DNA from: Paraescarpia echinospica
Taxonomy: Eukaryota; Annelida; Polychaeta; Sabellida; Siboglinidae
Length of the DNA stretch: 64,000 nt
Reading direction: 5' to 3'
NCBI GenBank assembly: GCA_020002185.1
Contig: CM034544.1
Coordinates: 33,549,066-33,613,065 of the forward strand
This document shows positions 35,065-45,350 of the stretch, one piece after another; within the stretch, counting starts at the first letter, position 1, and each line of letters begins with the position of its first letter. The position numbers and the translations under genes are program-made. The notes below the pieces were generated by a model. The model was not told the origin of the DNA and ran no database searches. It was given only the letters and a program-made list of their open reading frames with translations.

Positions 35065-35127
35065 ATCAACATCCGGGAACAAGAGGAGCTGCAGTTGATT
35101 GACAACTCAAACCCTCAGACGTGGACA
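35065..35127 (+). CDS. plakin-B exon 10: SH3 middle
   Basis: 63 nt, phase 0/0, acceptor ATCCGATTGCAG, donor TGGACA|GTGAGT. It encodes INIREQEELQLIDNSNPQTW then T. This matches the plakin SH3 pattern I-(I/V)-KGDE-LLLDNS-----W, with the conserved DN and the SH3 Trp. Confidence 0.92.
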
Positions 35128-35368
35128 GTGAGTACAAAGTTACATCAGTGTATATATCTTAGGAATTTGTTGCTTCATTACTTTATTTCACGCACATCAC
35201 AATTCATCAGCAAAAATAAGGTCACGCAGCTTAGGTTTTGTAGATATTTTGTCATACTACCCCCAGAAAATACATATTTCTTAAAACCAAAGTGTGAAAA
35301 ATCAACTAATGCGCTTTGAATGAAATGCGGTGTTAATATGTTGACATTGTTGTTTTAATTTAACATAG

Positions 35369-35460
35369 GTTCGCAACATGCACAGTACGAAGGCCGAAGT
35401 ACCATCGACTATCTGTGTCATCCCTGGCCCTGACCCTGCCGCCGTGCAGGCCGCTATGAC
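35369..35460 (+). CDS. plakin-B exon 11: SH3 end (VPSxCFxIPPP-like motif)
   Basis: 92 nt, phase 0 in and phase 2 out, acceptor AATTTAACATAG, donor ATGAC|GTAAGT. It encodes VRNMHSTKAEVPSTICVIPG followed by PDPAAVQAAM. EVPSTICVIPGPDPAAVQ is the plakin VPS-CF-IPPPN-(D/E)A signature that ends the SH3 and re-enters the spectrin repeat. The whole 3' part of this exon with its donor is amplified in the tandem array that follows directly (35443-36215). Confidence 0.92.
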
Positions 35461-36215
35461 GTAAGTACTGTCGACTGTCTATGTCATTCCTTTACTCCAC
35501 CGCCGTGCAGGCCGCTATGACGTAAGTACTGTCGACTGTCTAAGTAATTCCTTTACTCCACCGCCGTGCAGGCCGCTATGACATAAGTACTGTCGATTGT
35601 CTGTGTCATTCCTTTACACCGCCGCCGTACAGGCCGCTATGACGTGTAAGTACTGTCAATTATCTGTGTCATTCATTTACTCCGCCGCCGTACTGGCCGC
35701 TACGACGTGTACGTACTTTCGACTATCTGTGTCATCCCCTGAATCCGCCGCCGTACAGGCCGCTATGACGTGTAAGTACTGTCGATTATCTGTGTCATCC
35801 TCTGAATCCGCCGCCGTACAGGTCGCTATGACGTGTAAGTACTGTCGATTATCTGTGTCATCCCCTGAATCCGCCGCCGCGCAGGCCGCTATGACGTGTA
35901 AGTACTGTCGACTATCTGTGTCATTCCTTTACTCCGCCGCCGTACAGGCCGCTATGACGTGTACGTACTTTCGACTATCTGTGCCATCCCCTGAATCCGC
36001 CGCCGTACAGGCCGCTATGACGTGTAAGTACTGTCGACTATCTGTGTCATCCCCTGAATCCGCCGCCGTACAGGCCGCTATGACGGGTACGTACTTTCGA
36101 CTATCTGTGTCATCCCCTGAATCCGCCGCCGTACAGGCCGCTATGACGTGTAAGTACTGTCGACTATCTGTGTCATCCCGTCATAGCCGCCGTGCAGGCC
36201 GCTATGACGCATGGA
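35443..36215. repeat. 63-bp tandem array made of exon end plus 5' splice site
   Basis: About 12 copies, unit roughly 60-63 bp, consisting of the last bases of the preceding exon (GCCGTGCAGGCCGCTATGAC), the donor region (GTAAGTACTGTCGAC or GTGTAAGTACTGTCG) and TATCTGTGTCAT, itself a piece of the exon. The first two copies after the exon are closest to the exon. Later copies settle on GTGTAAGTAC/GTGTACGTAC. With 63-bp units a frame stays open (AAVQAAMTCKYCRLSVSSPE), but this is a by-product. The last copy is at about 36185-36215. Confidence 0.95.
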
Positions 36216-36665
36216 CGACGTGTTTGGAAGTCACAATGAAGCACGTGCACCGCAGTGACAATGACGGTGATAATTAATGTATCATTTCGTTAATGTTGGT
36301 TAAAAATGATATGATATGTTGGTGATTATTGTTATGGTTATATAGCGACAACAGCGATGGAATATCCAAAGAAATAAAAAAAATTCAATTCGGAGAGAAC
36401 TTGAAGAAACATGTAGATCGTATGGAATCTTGTTTTATGTACTAACAACAAGACCACGTTTGTCGAGACAGCTTGTGTTCTGTGTACAATGGACAACAGA
36501 TAATCATAGAAGATACACACATTGCATGTTGATGCTAGTTGTATTGGATGCTGAACTGCGCCTGGTCTTCCGCACGTATTCCGTACGGGTGTCGACGGTA
36601 AACACCAACATCTACTTGTCACTAGGCCTACTAATCATTAAGTGAAGTCTAATTATGAATTCGAG

Positions 36666-36816
36666 AAATGTAAATGTTTTCCAGCAGAAGGTTTATCTCT
36701 GTGTTGACAGTCTTCGCCTGCAGTTGCTAGGAATGTGGACCATTACAATCAAGCGAGTCGGTCAGTCCATCTTCTACACTCTTTTGCAAATCTTCCGGGA
36801 TTGGAATGCGCAAGAG
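36666..36816 (+). CDS. plakin-B exon 12: spectrin-like repeat after SH3
   Basis: 151 nt, donor CAAGAG|GTGAGT. It encodes a segment with VYLCVDSLRLQLLGMWTITI and IFYTLLQIFRDWNAQE. It corresponds to the ALW-QLH-D-KSLL-W segment after the SH3 in plectin and dystonin. The exon must start in phase 2; the acceptor TTCGAG at 36660-36665 satisfies this and adds NVNVFQQ, exactly the seven residues expected by comparison with plectin. The stronger-looking acceptor TTTTCCAG at 36684 would break the frame. The ORF is clear but the 5' boundary is provisional. Confidence 0.8.
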
Positions 36817-36980
36817 GTGAGTCACGTGATGTACATCGTAGGCGTCAAACTATGGAGGGATGGAGTTGGGGGGTGAGCTCCTCAAATATTTCTATCAGGG
36901 GGGGTGCAAGAGTAGCTGAATATAAGTGGACTGTACTTTATAATATTATAACGGCCACTTGTTTTACGCATAATTATTAT

Positions 36981-37335
36981 TATGTTACACGATACACTAT
37001 TACATGATGCATTATTACATGATTCACTATTACATGATGCATTATTACATGATTCACTATTACATGATACGTTATTACACGATAAACTGTTATATAATGC
37101 ACTATTACATAATACACTATTACATGATGCATTATTACATGATTCGCTATTACATGATGCATTATTACATGATTCACTATTAAATGATACGTTATTACAC
37201 GATAAACTGTTATATAATGCACTATTACATGATACACTATTACATGATGCATCATTACATTATTCACTATTACATGATACGTTATTACACGATATACTGT
37301 GATATAATGCACTATTACATGATACACTATTACAG
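36981..37335. repeat. 15-bp tandem repeat next to a plakin exon
   Basis: About 23 units of CACTATTACATGATG/CATTATTACATGATT with ACGTTATTACACGATAAACTG variants. It ends 24 bp before the acceptor of exon 13. LLHDALLHDS-type frames reflect the 5-codon period and are not coding. Confidence 0.95.
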
Positions 37336-37358
37336 ATAACACGTCTTTCTTTTCACAG

Positions 37359-37604
37359 AGGCGCCAACTAGCGGCATTGTCTGACTCCGATAAGACGCAG
37401 ATCCTGAAAGTGGTCGACGCCATCGAGTCGAGTCTACGCACTCACTGGTCCGAGTACGCCGGATTCAAGAAACTGAAGGGGCGATTTGACCTCCTTAGGA
37501 AGATCCTGGCGGAAAGAGGAGACCCGTCCTACGCTGACTCGGCCTTCGGGAGACAATTCGTGTCGTCGGTGGGGCGGCTGGGTGACGTGTCCAACAGCTA
37601 CCAG
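37359..37604 (+). CDS. plakin-B exon 13: spectrin-like repeat
   Basis: 246 nt (82 codons, phase 0/0), acceptor TTTCTTTTCACAG, donor TACCAG|GTGAGC. It contains LAALSDSDKTQILKVVDAIE, RTHWSEYAGFKKL and LLRKILAERGDPSYADSAFG. The exon is strongly GC-rich and helical. It belongs to the spectrin repeats following the SH3 repeat in the plakin domain. Its C-terminal 40 residues align with the plakin-A exon at 2293-2464. Confidence 0.9.
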
Positions 37605-38029
37605 GTGAGCTACTGTCTGTATACCTCCTGGCTAAGATGCTCTTGTGAGAATGTAGTATTGAGTTATCAGTGCTGTCTCTCAGGTTGTGGGTCTGAAGCT
37701 GAAACAGCAAGTCTCGATAGATACCGCGAGTATCGGTCGTAGTTGTTAGTAGTAGTTTCCAGCACTCGGCAACGTACTATTGACTGTATAGTCTTTGTAT
37801 ATTTTGGTTACAATGTTATAAGGTCTCATTCAACTAGTCAGCCTTTTACAGAACATTATCGCCAAGCCGACCTTTCTATGCTGGCACTGAGGGTGGTCAC
37901 TACCAGGGTGCTTTTCGTCGTCAGTGATTCTTCTACGTCCCAAATTTAGACTTTGATTGTGTCCCGTCTAGACCCAGAATCGATATACCAATACTTATCA
38001 GTCACACACTATTGTTATTCGAAGCTCAA

Positions 38030-38136
<107 letters not shown>

Positions 38137-38293
38137 TATATGCCACTACGTATCTTAATCATATAACACAGATACCAAATACAGTAGAACAGATAACACA
38201 TATTGTACAGAGATTACAGATAAAACAGACAACACATAACACATATACAAGGCAGATAACACATAATCTATAGCACAAACTGCACATTTAATG

Positions 38294-38632
38294 TAGCGCC
38301 GTGTTGCAGTGACTAGAGCTTCCGATTCTTTTTAACGAGAGAACCCATGTTCGAATTCTGTGCTGCGGTGTCGAACCTTGGGCAAGTTCGTTCACTCTAC
38401 GTTGCTCCTGTTCATTCAGCTGTATGAATGAGTACCTGGCTATAGACAGTGGTAGATATGTCTGTACGAATTGTCTTCGCGCAATAATTGCAGCGTGGTT
38501 GAATGTTTCCCAGAGAAGTCGAGATTGTGTTCGATTGAACAGGTCTGCCAGGGAGTAACATGTAAAGCGCTTTGAGCAGTCCTAAGGACTGGATACTGCG
38601 CTGTATAAGAACTTCCCTTTTTCATTTGATTA
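38294..38632 (+). mobile_element. tRNA-derived SINE, near full length
   Basis: Head GTGTTGCAGTGACTAGAGCT, B-box-like GTTCGAATTCTGTGC, body GAATGAGTACCTGGCTATAG and GAACAGGTCTGCCAGGGAGT, tail AAGCGCTTTGAGCAGTCC and ATACTGCGCTGTATAAGAAC. Same family as the copies at 26463 and 53130; sense orientation in the plakin-B intron. Confidence 0.85.
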
Positions 38633-38777
38633 ACATGAACATGTTTTGGCACGCGGCCACCGTCCGCACAGTGTCAATCGGCGAGCTAAATTATTGGCAA
38701 CGTTCGAGTAGATTTTATGCACGGAAAGCGAGTAAAACCACGTAGATGCCAAGTAAAATAGTGTATATTCTTACAGA

Positions 38778-39388
38778 GTGTCTTTTCGTCATGTCATAGC
38801 CCCTTCAAGGGAAACATGCTTATAAATAAGGCTAGTAACTGTCTTTTCGTCATGTCATAGCCCCTTCAAGGGAAACATGCTTATAAATAAGGCTAGCAAC
38901 TGTCTTTTCGTCATGTCATAGCCCCTTCAAAGGAAACATGCTTATAAATAAGGCTAGTAACTGTCTTTTCGTCATGTCATAGCCCCTTCAAGGGAAACAT
39001 GCTTATAAATAAGGCTAGTAACTGTCTTTTCGTCATGTCATAGCCCCTTCAAAGGAAACATGCTTATAAATAAGGCTAGTAACTGTCTTTTCGTCATGTC
39101 ATAGCCCCTTCAAAGGAAACATGCTTATAAATAAGGCTAGTAACTGTCTTTTCGTCATGTCATAGCCCCTTCAAAGGAAACATGCTTATAAATAAGGCTA
39201 GTAACTGTCTTTTCGTCATGTCATAGCCCCTTCAAGGGAAACATGCTTATAAATAAGGCTAGTAACTGTCTTTTCGTCATGTCATAGCCCCTTCAAAGGA
39301 AACATGCTTATAAATAAGGCTAGTAACTGTCTTTTCGTCATGTCATAGCCCCTTCAAAGGAAACATGCTTATAAATAAGGCTAGTAAC
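38778..39388. repeat. 61-bp tandem repeat, 10 copies
   Basis: Units of CTGTCTTTTCGTCATGTCAT, AGCCCCTTCAA(G/A)GGAAACAT and GCTTATAAATAAGGCTAG. Nearly identical copies imply recent homogenisation. It is in the intron before exon 14 and is not made from an exon boundary that I can see. Confidence 0.97.
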
Positions 39389-39669
39389 TAGCACAATACT
39401 AGTTCCACGTGATCCAGTAGTTGAAGTAGTAGTGTCATTGAAAGTGTGGCACAAATGCTGCGGTACAATGTGCTCGTTTCCTACTTGTGCACAACCAGAT
39501 ATTTCCCAAAGACAATTGTATCGCCATTTTTGACGTAGATCTGCACATATACCCACTAGATGAGGTATGAGCCTCGTTACACTGTAATCAGCGCCATAAC
39601 TGGTCATTTCACCTTACCTTATCCTTCGTTAATGGTCATTTTGTGAGCTGAGGACATATCAGAAAGACA

Positions 39670-39735
39670 CAAACTGTTATAAAGTGCTCTGAACAGATCG
39701 AAGGACTGCAACGGCGCTGTGCGGTTTTGTAAAAT
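39670..39735 (+). mobile_element. Possible SINE tail remnant
   Basis: AAAGTGCTCTGAACAGATCG, then GGCGCTGTGCGG, resembles the diverged SINE 3' tail (AAGCGCTTTGAGCAGTCC...GCGCTATATAAG). It directly precedes the acceptor of exon 14. Weak. Confidence 0.25.
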
Positions 39736-39760
39736 TAATATTTCATGTGGATATTTGCAG

Positions 39761-39882
39761 GAGTTTTGGTCGTACTGGGATACGTACCGAGTGGTCTGCG
39801 AGACGTCAAGACAACCAGAGTTTCTCCTTCTGCTCGAGAGATGGCAGCAGCTGAAGCTTGTCGAAATACTGCCCCTTCTCAA
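39761..39882 (+). CDS. plakin-B exon 14: spectrin-like helix
   Basis: 122 nt, phase 0 in and phase 2 out, acceptor GATATTTGCAG, donor TCAA|GTGAGT. It encodes EFWSYWDTYRVVCETSRQPE and FLLLLERWQQLKLVEILPLL. Helical, Trp/Tyr-rich, in frame with exons 13 and 15. The plakin-A exon at 5371-5486 is its counterpart (F-x-x-aromatic-W-x-x-YR-x-V). Confidence 0.85.
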
Positions 39883-40214
39883 GTGAGTGTCCGCGTTACA
39901 TGGCCGTCTTGTCTGCTAATTAATTGTCGCATTCTTTTATTACACTGACAGCGCATACGTATTATAAAAACCTATTAACACCCAACGCATTTGAACATCA
40001 ACGAATCTGATTCGTGACGGGAGAAGTCAGTATATAGGTCTGCTAATGACGTTCTTAGTATTCATATTTTGGTACTGTATGCGTGTGTGTGTGCGTGCGT
40101 GCGTGCGTGCGTGCGTGCGTGTGTGTATATGGCTCTGTCGCCGCTGTAACAACAGTACTAGTTAACAACGGTAATCTATACGTTATTGTAGTTTATCAGA
40201 AACGGCACGTCATC

Positions 40215-40380
40215 ATCATTGATGTAGCAGCTGCAGCAGCAGCAGCAGAAGCAGTAGCAGAAGCAGCAGCAGCAGTTGTTGTCGTATTTGTTGTTGTTGT
40301 TATTATTGTTGTTGCTGTTGTTGTTGTTATTATTGTTGCTGTTGTTCTTGTTATTGTTGTTGTTGTTGTTGTTGTTAACA
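40215..40380. repeat. (GCA)n/(GTT)n triplet tract
   Basis: GCAGCAGCAG then GTTGTTGTTATT runs ending 18 bp before exon 15; it supplies the T-rich context of that acceptor. Confidence 0.95.
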
Positions 40381-40398
40381 AAGTGATTGTTATTCCAG

Positions 40399-40631
40399 GA
40401 AGTGGAACATTGATCTTCACTTTGACGAATCGGAATTTCTCGCGTTCGACTCGGTCGATTCCGAAATGCAGGAAGAAACGGTAGAACAAGTGACGGAAGT
40501 TATGCAAGAAGCCATCGTTGCGAAGACGTCCGAGTCAGTGACAATGGCTGTTGAGACAACGAAGGAGAACTCTTCTTCGGAACATATGACAACCATGGAA
40601 CAAGAGGAGAAGAAGACGTTTGTCATCACAG
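40399..40631 (+). CDS. plakin-B exon 15: acidic linker, branch-point exon for two C-termini
   Basis: 233 nt, phase 2 in and phase 1 out, acceptor TTATTCCAG, donor ATCACAG|GTGAGT. It encodes KWNIDLHFDESEFLAFDSVD, then EMQEETVEQVTEVMQEAIV, an acidic Thr/Ser/Glu linker and KKTFVIT at the end. The phase-1 end fits two downstream exons: the plectin-repeat exon at 41602 (G+CC gives Ala, KKTFVIT-AVLDPR) and the KASH exon at 45364 (G+AC gives Asp, KKTFVIT-DDEDVD). Both joins keep the frame open. The donor is followed by an array of donor copies (40615-40985). Confidence 0.9.
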
Positions 40632-40985
40632 GTGAGTAGCTGTCATCACAAGTGAGTAGTTGTCATGACTGATGAGTAGTTGTTATCATTAGTGAGTAGT
40701 TGTCGTCATTGGTGAGTATTTGTAATCACTGGTGAGTAGTTGTCATCCCTGGTGAGTATTTGTCATCACTGGTGAGTATTTGTTATCACTGATGAGTAAT
40801 TCTTATCATTAGTGAGTAGTTGTAATCTTCGGTGAGTACTTGTCATCACTGGTGAGTAGTTGTCATCACAGGTAAATAGTTGTAGTAGTTGTCATCACTG
40901 GAGCAAATTTGTGATGACATGTGAGTAGTTGTCATCACTTGAGAACAAGTGTCACCATTGGTGCGTATTTGTCATTATAGTGAGT
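40615..40985. repeat. 20-bp tandem array of the exon 15 donor
   Basis: About 16 diverged units of TTGTCATCACTGGTGAGTAG. The first is the real exon end plus donor (TTTGTCATCACAG|GTGAGTAG). About a dozen copies keep GTGAGTA intact. The array is therefore a string of close copies of the exon-intron junction. Confidence 0.92.
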
Positions 40986-41320
40986 AATATAACAACGCGG
41001 TCTTACAGCGCGGCTATCCGCGTAGAACATGCAAGGTGCTCCTGACACCTACGTCATATTAATGGAAGTGTTTTGGCAGCTGCTAAGATACAGCGCCTGT
41101 ATGGGGGCTGTAAATCAAGACCGTTTGGCTCCGTGAGACCACGACAGGTTTTCTAAATTGTTCTTCTATCTTTCAAGTATTTGTCATCACTTGTTATCCT
41201 GAGTCGTCTTGATTTAGTCTCTTTAATACAGAATACTATAATGCATAGAGTTTGATAAAATAAAGTTATTATGCGATCTAAAGACACACAAACACTCATA
41301 TTTATAAACGCATAGGCCGT

Positions 41321-41328
41321 ACACACAC

Positions 41329-41380
<52 letters not shown>
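41321..41380. repeat. (CA)n microsatellite
   Basis: About 28 CA dinucleotides in the intron between exons 15 and 16. Confidence 0.95.
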
Positions 41381-41382
<2 letters not shown>

Positions 41383-41601
41383 ACGCACGCATGCACGCAC
41401 ACAATACCAAATCAAAGATATGAATGTGCACGTTGTACAAAGGTACTACTATTAACATTTTTCACCAATCTCCATATTTCGGAGGTAAACGTGTCATTGG
41501 AATTGACAACATCTGTAATGTCAGAACACTGTTGGTCTTCCTTCAAATGAAGTCCCGTTGTTGTTGTTGGTGGTGTTATCACTGGTTGATGGTTGTTGCA
41601 G

Positions 41602-41750
41602 CCGTGTTGGACCCCCGCAACAACGAGGAGGTGTCGATGCAGCAAGCCGTGATGTTGGGCATCATCGACAGTCAGAAAGGTCTCTACGTCAACCCAACTA
41701 CGGGAGAGAAGATTCCCATCCCTGTCGCCATGAACGCCGGCAAGATCAAG
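41602..41750 (+). CDS. plakin-B exon 16: plectin repeat 1
   Basis: 149 nt, phase 1 in and phase 0 out, acceptor GATGGTTGTTGCAG, donor ATCAAG|GTGCAC. It encodes VLDPRNNEEVSMQQAVMLGI, then IDSQKGLYVNPTTGEKIPIP and VAMNAGKIK, a canonical plectin repeat (LDP, A---GII(D), GLY-NP-TGE--PI--AM--G-I). Its closest relative in the window is plectin repeat 1 of plakin-A. Presumed role: filament or junction binding by the C-terminal plakin-repeat domain. Confidence 0.95.
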
Positions 41751-42176
41751 GTGCACTTTTTAAAATATATTAATATTCTTTTTAGAATACTAATGTTATT
41801 ATATTGATTCTATGCTATTTATGAAACGAATTATGATATTAACTTTAGAATAGTTATATATGTATTTAGAAAATTTATCATAATGATTATATGATACTGT
41901 TTTGATAAGGATCTTACTGACTTTATGATGATTACGATATTAAATTTAGAACTATTCTGACATCGATATTATGATATTTATGATAATGATCTAAAATAAT
42001 GGTTTATAATAGTTAATTTTACAATTTTAAAATCCCCACTCTACTCCACCGACTCAGTGGCTTTTTGGCACCACGAGCATCTTATTTGGCGGATACCGGC
42101 GCTATACAATATTATTATTATTATTAGTAGTAGTAGTAGTTATTATTAGTAGTATTATTATTATTATTATTATAAG
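41751..42176. other. Short AT-rich intron with retroposon tail
   Basis: Mostly AT-rich. GGCGCTATACAATATTATTATT at about 42095-42118 looks like the tail of a LINE-mobilised retroposon. The ATT/AGT run that follows ends in TATAAG, which is the acceptor of exon 17. Confidence 0.5.
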
Positions 42177-42806
42177 GTTGAGTTCACGTCGACAAAGAAG
42201 ACGGAGGAGAAGCGGCGAGACATTGGCCTCATCACGATCAAGATGTTGCGCGAGTCTCGGCCTTACACCGTCAAGGCGGTCATCGACACGAGGACGAACC
42301 AGGAGGTAACGGTGGACGAGGCAATCGAGCGCGGCATTCTCGACCAGAAGAACGGCCTGTACCGCAACGTGCAGACCGGCAGCGAGATGACCATCGGCGA
42401 CGCCCTCGAGCAGGGTCTGCTGATCGTAGAGTTCGACAAGAACGCGCCTGTCACCGACCCCAAGTCGGAGACAGTTACCTACGCCATCCACCATGTCGTC
42501 GACGTCAAGCTGAAGACGAAGGTGACGTTCACGGAAGCCGTGCGTCTTGGCCTGCTCGATACCCACACCGGGGCGTTCCACAACACGAAGACGGGCGAGA
42601 ATCTGTACGTGGGCGACGCCATCAAGCGTGGCTTCATCAAGGCGACATTCGTCAAAGACCCGTCATCGCTCAACATCGACGCAGAGAACAAAGTCTTCAT
42701 CGACAAGGTGGCGATCATCAGACAGAAGCTCGTGAAGCCGATGGTAGCGTTGTCGGCTCTACGCAAGGCCGCCGAGGCGTCCGGTAAGAAGTCGGGTGGA
42801 AAGTAG
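42177..42806 (+). CDS. plakin-B exon 17: plectin repeats 2 and 3, stop (plectin-type C-terminus)
   Basis: 630 nt, phase 0 from ATTATAAG to a TAG at 42804-42806. It encodes VEFTSTKKTEEKRRDIGLIT, repeat 2 (YTVKAVIDTRTNQEVTVDEA, GILDQKNGLYRNVQTGSEMT, DALEQGLLIVEF), repeat 3 (VVDVKLKTKVTFTEAVRLGL, GAFHNTKTGENLYVGDAIKR, GFIKATFVKD) and a tail ending ALSALRKAAEASGKKSGGK. With exons 1-16 the predicted protein is about 842 residues. No coiled-coil rod, spectrin-repeat rod, EF-hand or GAR domain follows. The basic GKKSGGK end recalls the Gly/Ser/Arg tails of other plakins. Confidence 0.95.
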   Translation, partial: VEFTSTKKTEEKRRDIGLITIKMLRESRPYTVKAVIDTRTNQEVTVDEAIERGILDQKNGLYRNVQTGSEMTIGDALEQGLLIVEFDKNAPVTDPKSETVTYAIHHVVDVKLKTKVTFTEAVRLGLLDTHTGAFHNTKTGENLYVGDAIKRGFIKATFVKDPSSLNIDAENKVFIDKVAIIRQKLVKPMVALSALRKAAEASGKKSGGK

Positions 42807-43620
42807 TCCTATCAGCCCCTGCCATTTGGAGCTAGAGACAGTCCACGCGACCGGCCGCACACTTCCGCTTTGCGTGTTGCACACACAGAACTTGTCGCCA
42901 AACTGTCCTGGTGCTTCGCAAAACACGTATCGTTGTTCGACAGTGCTATCCGTGGCGTCTTGCGGAGAACTGTATTTTGGAAATATTGCGAACATTTACA
43001 CTGAAAACCTTCCGAGAGTAATGACTTTTGGTGATAACTTGTTTGTACTGAAATTTTGTTATGGGAATTAGAAATTTTGCTGACATCAACATTACTACAG
43101 TGTGACTGGTTGCCTTTGGGCGCAGGCGCAAGCGCACAAAGCGGAAATGACGTGCCGGGCGAGAAATGTCTCACTTTATTTTAATTTCGCTTGCCTAATG
43201 TAATTTCATATAGGGAACCTTCGTCGAAAAAAAACCAAGGTGGTATATAATTATTTCAGTAGACCTATAACGTGAATGTAGTGATATTTAGAAAACAACT
43301 GCGTTATTTAACGTCAACGGTGGTGTGATGTAACTACGAACAGTAGTGTGCAAACGCCCTTGCTGACGCTCGTGAATTTTGACGTTGCCATAGTCGATGG
43401 AAAGGCTTTACATAGTAGGCTTGTAGTTGATTTTAATAATTTAAATTAATATAGAGTATATATCTGTAATTAGTTTTGTCCGATTACCGAGAATATATTG
43501 AAGCGCACGATATAATTGTATTTAATTGTAATACACACATTCGTATGTCTTGAAATATATTCTTGCCGTAGTTGAAACTGTGTTGAGAAGTTTGTATTCT
43601 GCTGGCTGCTGTCTGGTAAC
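42807..43620. other. 3' flank of plectin-type end; no further gene
   Basis: Presumed 3' UTR grading into AT-rich DNA. I see no canonical AATAAA in the first 800 bp, so the cleavage signal is either a variant or not identified. Confidence 0.5.
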
Positions 43621-43629
43621 AATTAATAC

Positions 43630-45350
43630 ACGTGATGTATATCAATAGAAAGCTGTGTACCATGTCATCCAATAGTAGTTCGTGTGCCATATCCCCCAGT
43701 AGTAGACCATGTACCGTGTCATCCAATAGTAGTTCGTGTCCCATATCCCCCAGTAGTAGAATATGTATCTTGTCATCCAATAGTAGTTCGTCTCCCATAT
43801 CCCCCAGTAGTAGACCATGTACCGTGTCATCCAATATTAGTTCGTGTCCCATATCTCCCAGTAGTAGACCATGTACCGTGTCATCCAATAGTAGTTCGTG
43901 TCCCATATCCCCCAGTAGTAGACCATGTACCTTGTCATCCAATAGTCGTTCGTGTCCCATATCCCCCAGTAGTAGACCATGTACCGTGTCATCCAATAGT
44001 AGTTCGTGTCCCATATCCCCCAGTAGTAGACCATGTACCTTGTCATCCAATAGTCGTTCGTGTCTCATATCCCCCAGTAGTAGACCATGTACCGTGTCAT
44101 CCAATAGTAGTTCGTGTCCCATATCTCCCAGTAGTAGACCATGTACCGTGTCATCCAATAGTAGTTCGTGTCCCATATCCCCCAGTAGTAGACCATGTAC
44201 CTTGTCATCCAATAGTCGTTCGTGTCCCATATCCCCCAGTAGTAGACCATGTACCGTGTCATCCAATAGTATTTCGTGTCCCATATCTACCAGTAGTAGA
44301 CCACGTACCTTGTCATCCAACAGTCGTTCGTGTCCCATATCCCCCAGTAGTAGACCATGTACCGTGTCATCCAATAGTAGTTCGTGTCCCATATCCCCCA
44401 GTAGTAGACCATGTACCGTGTCATCCAATAGAAGACGTGTCCAATAATAGACCGTGAAACGTATATCGTCCAATATTAAACCGAGCACCAATTCATCAAA
44501 TTGCAGACCAATAACTATGTAGGCTAATATTAGACCGTATGGTTTGTCCGCCAATAGTATACCATGTACCATGTCATCCAGTATTATACCTTGTACCATG
44601 TCCATCAATAGCATACCGTGTACCGTACTCTCCAACAATAGACCATAGGCAATGTCCTCCAATAGTAGACCGTGTTCCACGTCATCCAATAATATACCAT
44701 GTACCATGTCCTCCAATAATAGACCATGTACCATGTCCTCCAATAATAGACCATGTACCATGTCATCCAATAATAGACCATATACCATGTCATCAAATAG
44801 TAGACTGTGTGCCATGTCCTCCAACAGTAGACCGTGTACCATGTCCTCCAATAGTAGACCGTGTACCATGTCCTCCAGTAGTAGACAGTGTATCATTTTC
44901 TCCAATAGTAGATCGTGTACCATGTCCTCCAATAGTAGACCGTGAACCATGTCCTCCAATAGTAGATCGTGTACCATGTCCTCCAATAGTAGACCGTGAC
45001 CCATGTCCTCCAATAGTAGACCGTGTACCATGTCCTCCAATAATAGACCGTGACCCATGTCCTCCAATAGTAGATCGTGTACCATGTCCTCCAATAGTAG
45101 ACCGTGACCCATGTCCTCCAATAGTAGATCGTGTACCATGTCCTCCAATAGTAGACCGTGACCCATGTCCTCCAATAGTAGATCGTGTACCATGTCCTCC
45201 AATAGTAGACCGTGTACCATGTCCTTTAATAGTAGACCGTGTACCATGTCCTCCAATAGTAGATCGTATACCATGTCCTCCAATAGTAGATCGTGTACCA
45301 TATCCTCCAATAGTAGATCGTGTACCATGTGTTCTGTGTACCATGTGTTC
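43630..45350. repeat. 27-bp/54-bp minisatellite, about 60 units
   Basis: About 1.7 kb of ATGTCCTCCAATAGTAGACC plus GTGTACC and relatives. In the left third two diverged units alternate to give a 54-bp higher-order repeat (CATCCAATAGTAGTTCGTGT, CCCATATCCCCCAGTAGTAG). The middle (44460-44640) is the most degenerate. It ends in CCATGTGTTCTGTGTACC and CCATGTGTTCTGCTCG, the sequence directly before the KASH exon acceptor. Period 27 keeps frames open on both strands (up to 653 codons on the minus strand) without coding evidence. Confidence 0.95.

Noticed and set aside
35597..36277. 226-codon + strand ORF of repeated AAVQAAMTCKYCRLSVS
   Set aside because: It is the 63-bp exon/donor array read through; reading it as one exon would ignore the donors and the downstream frame.
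36681..36684. CCAG acceptor for plakin-B exon 12
   Set aside because: Good consensus but leaves a frame incompatible with the phase-2 end of exon 11 and removes seven residues expected by homology.
41412..42766. Minus-strand ORFs opposite the plectin-repeat exons
   Set aside because: Shadows of the GC-rich plakin-B exons; the + strand frame carries unambiguous plectin repeats.
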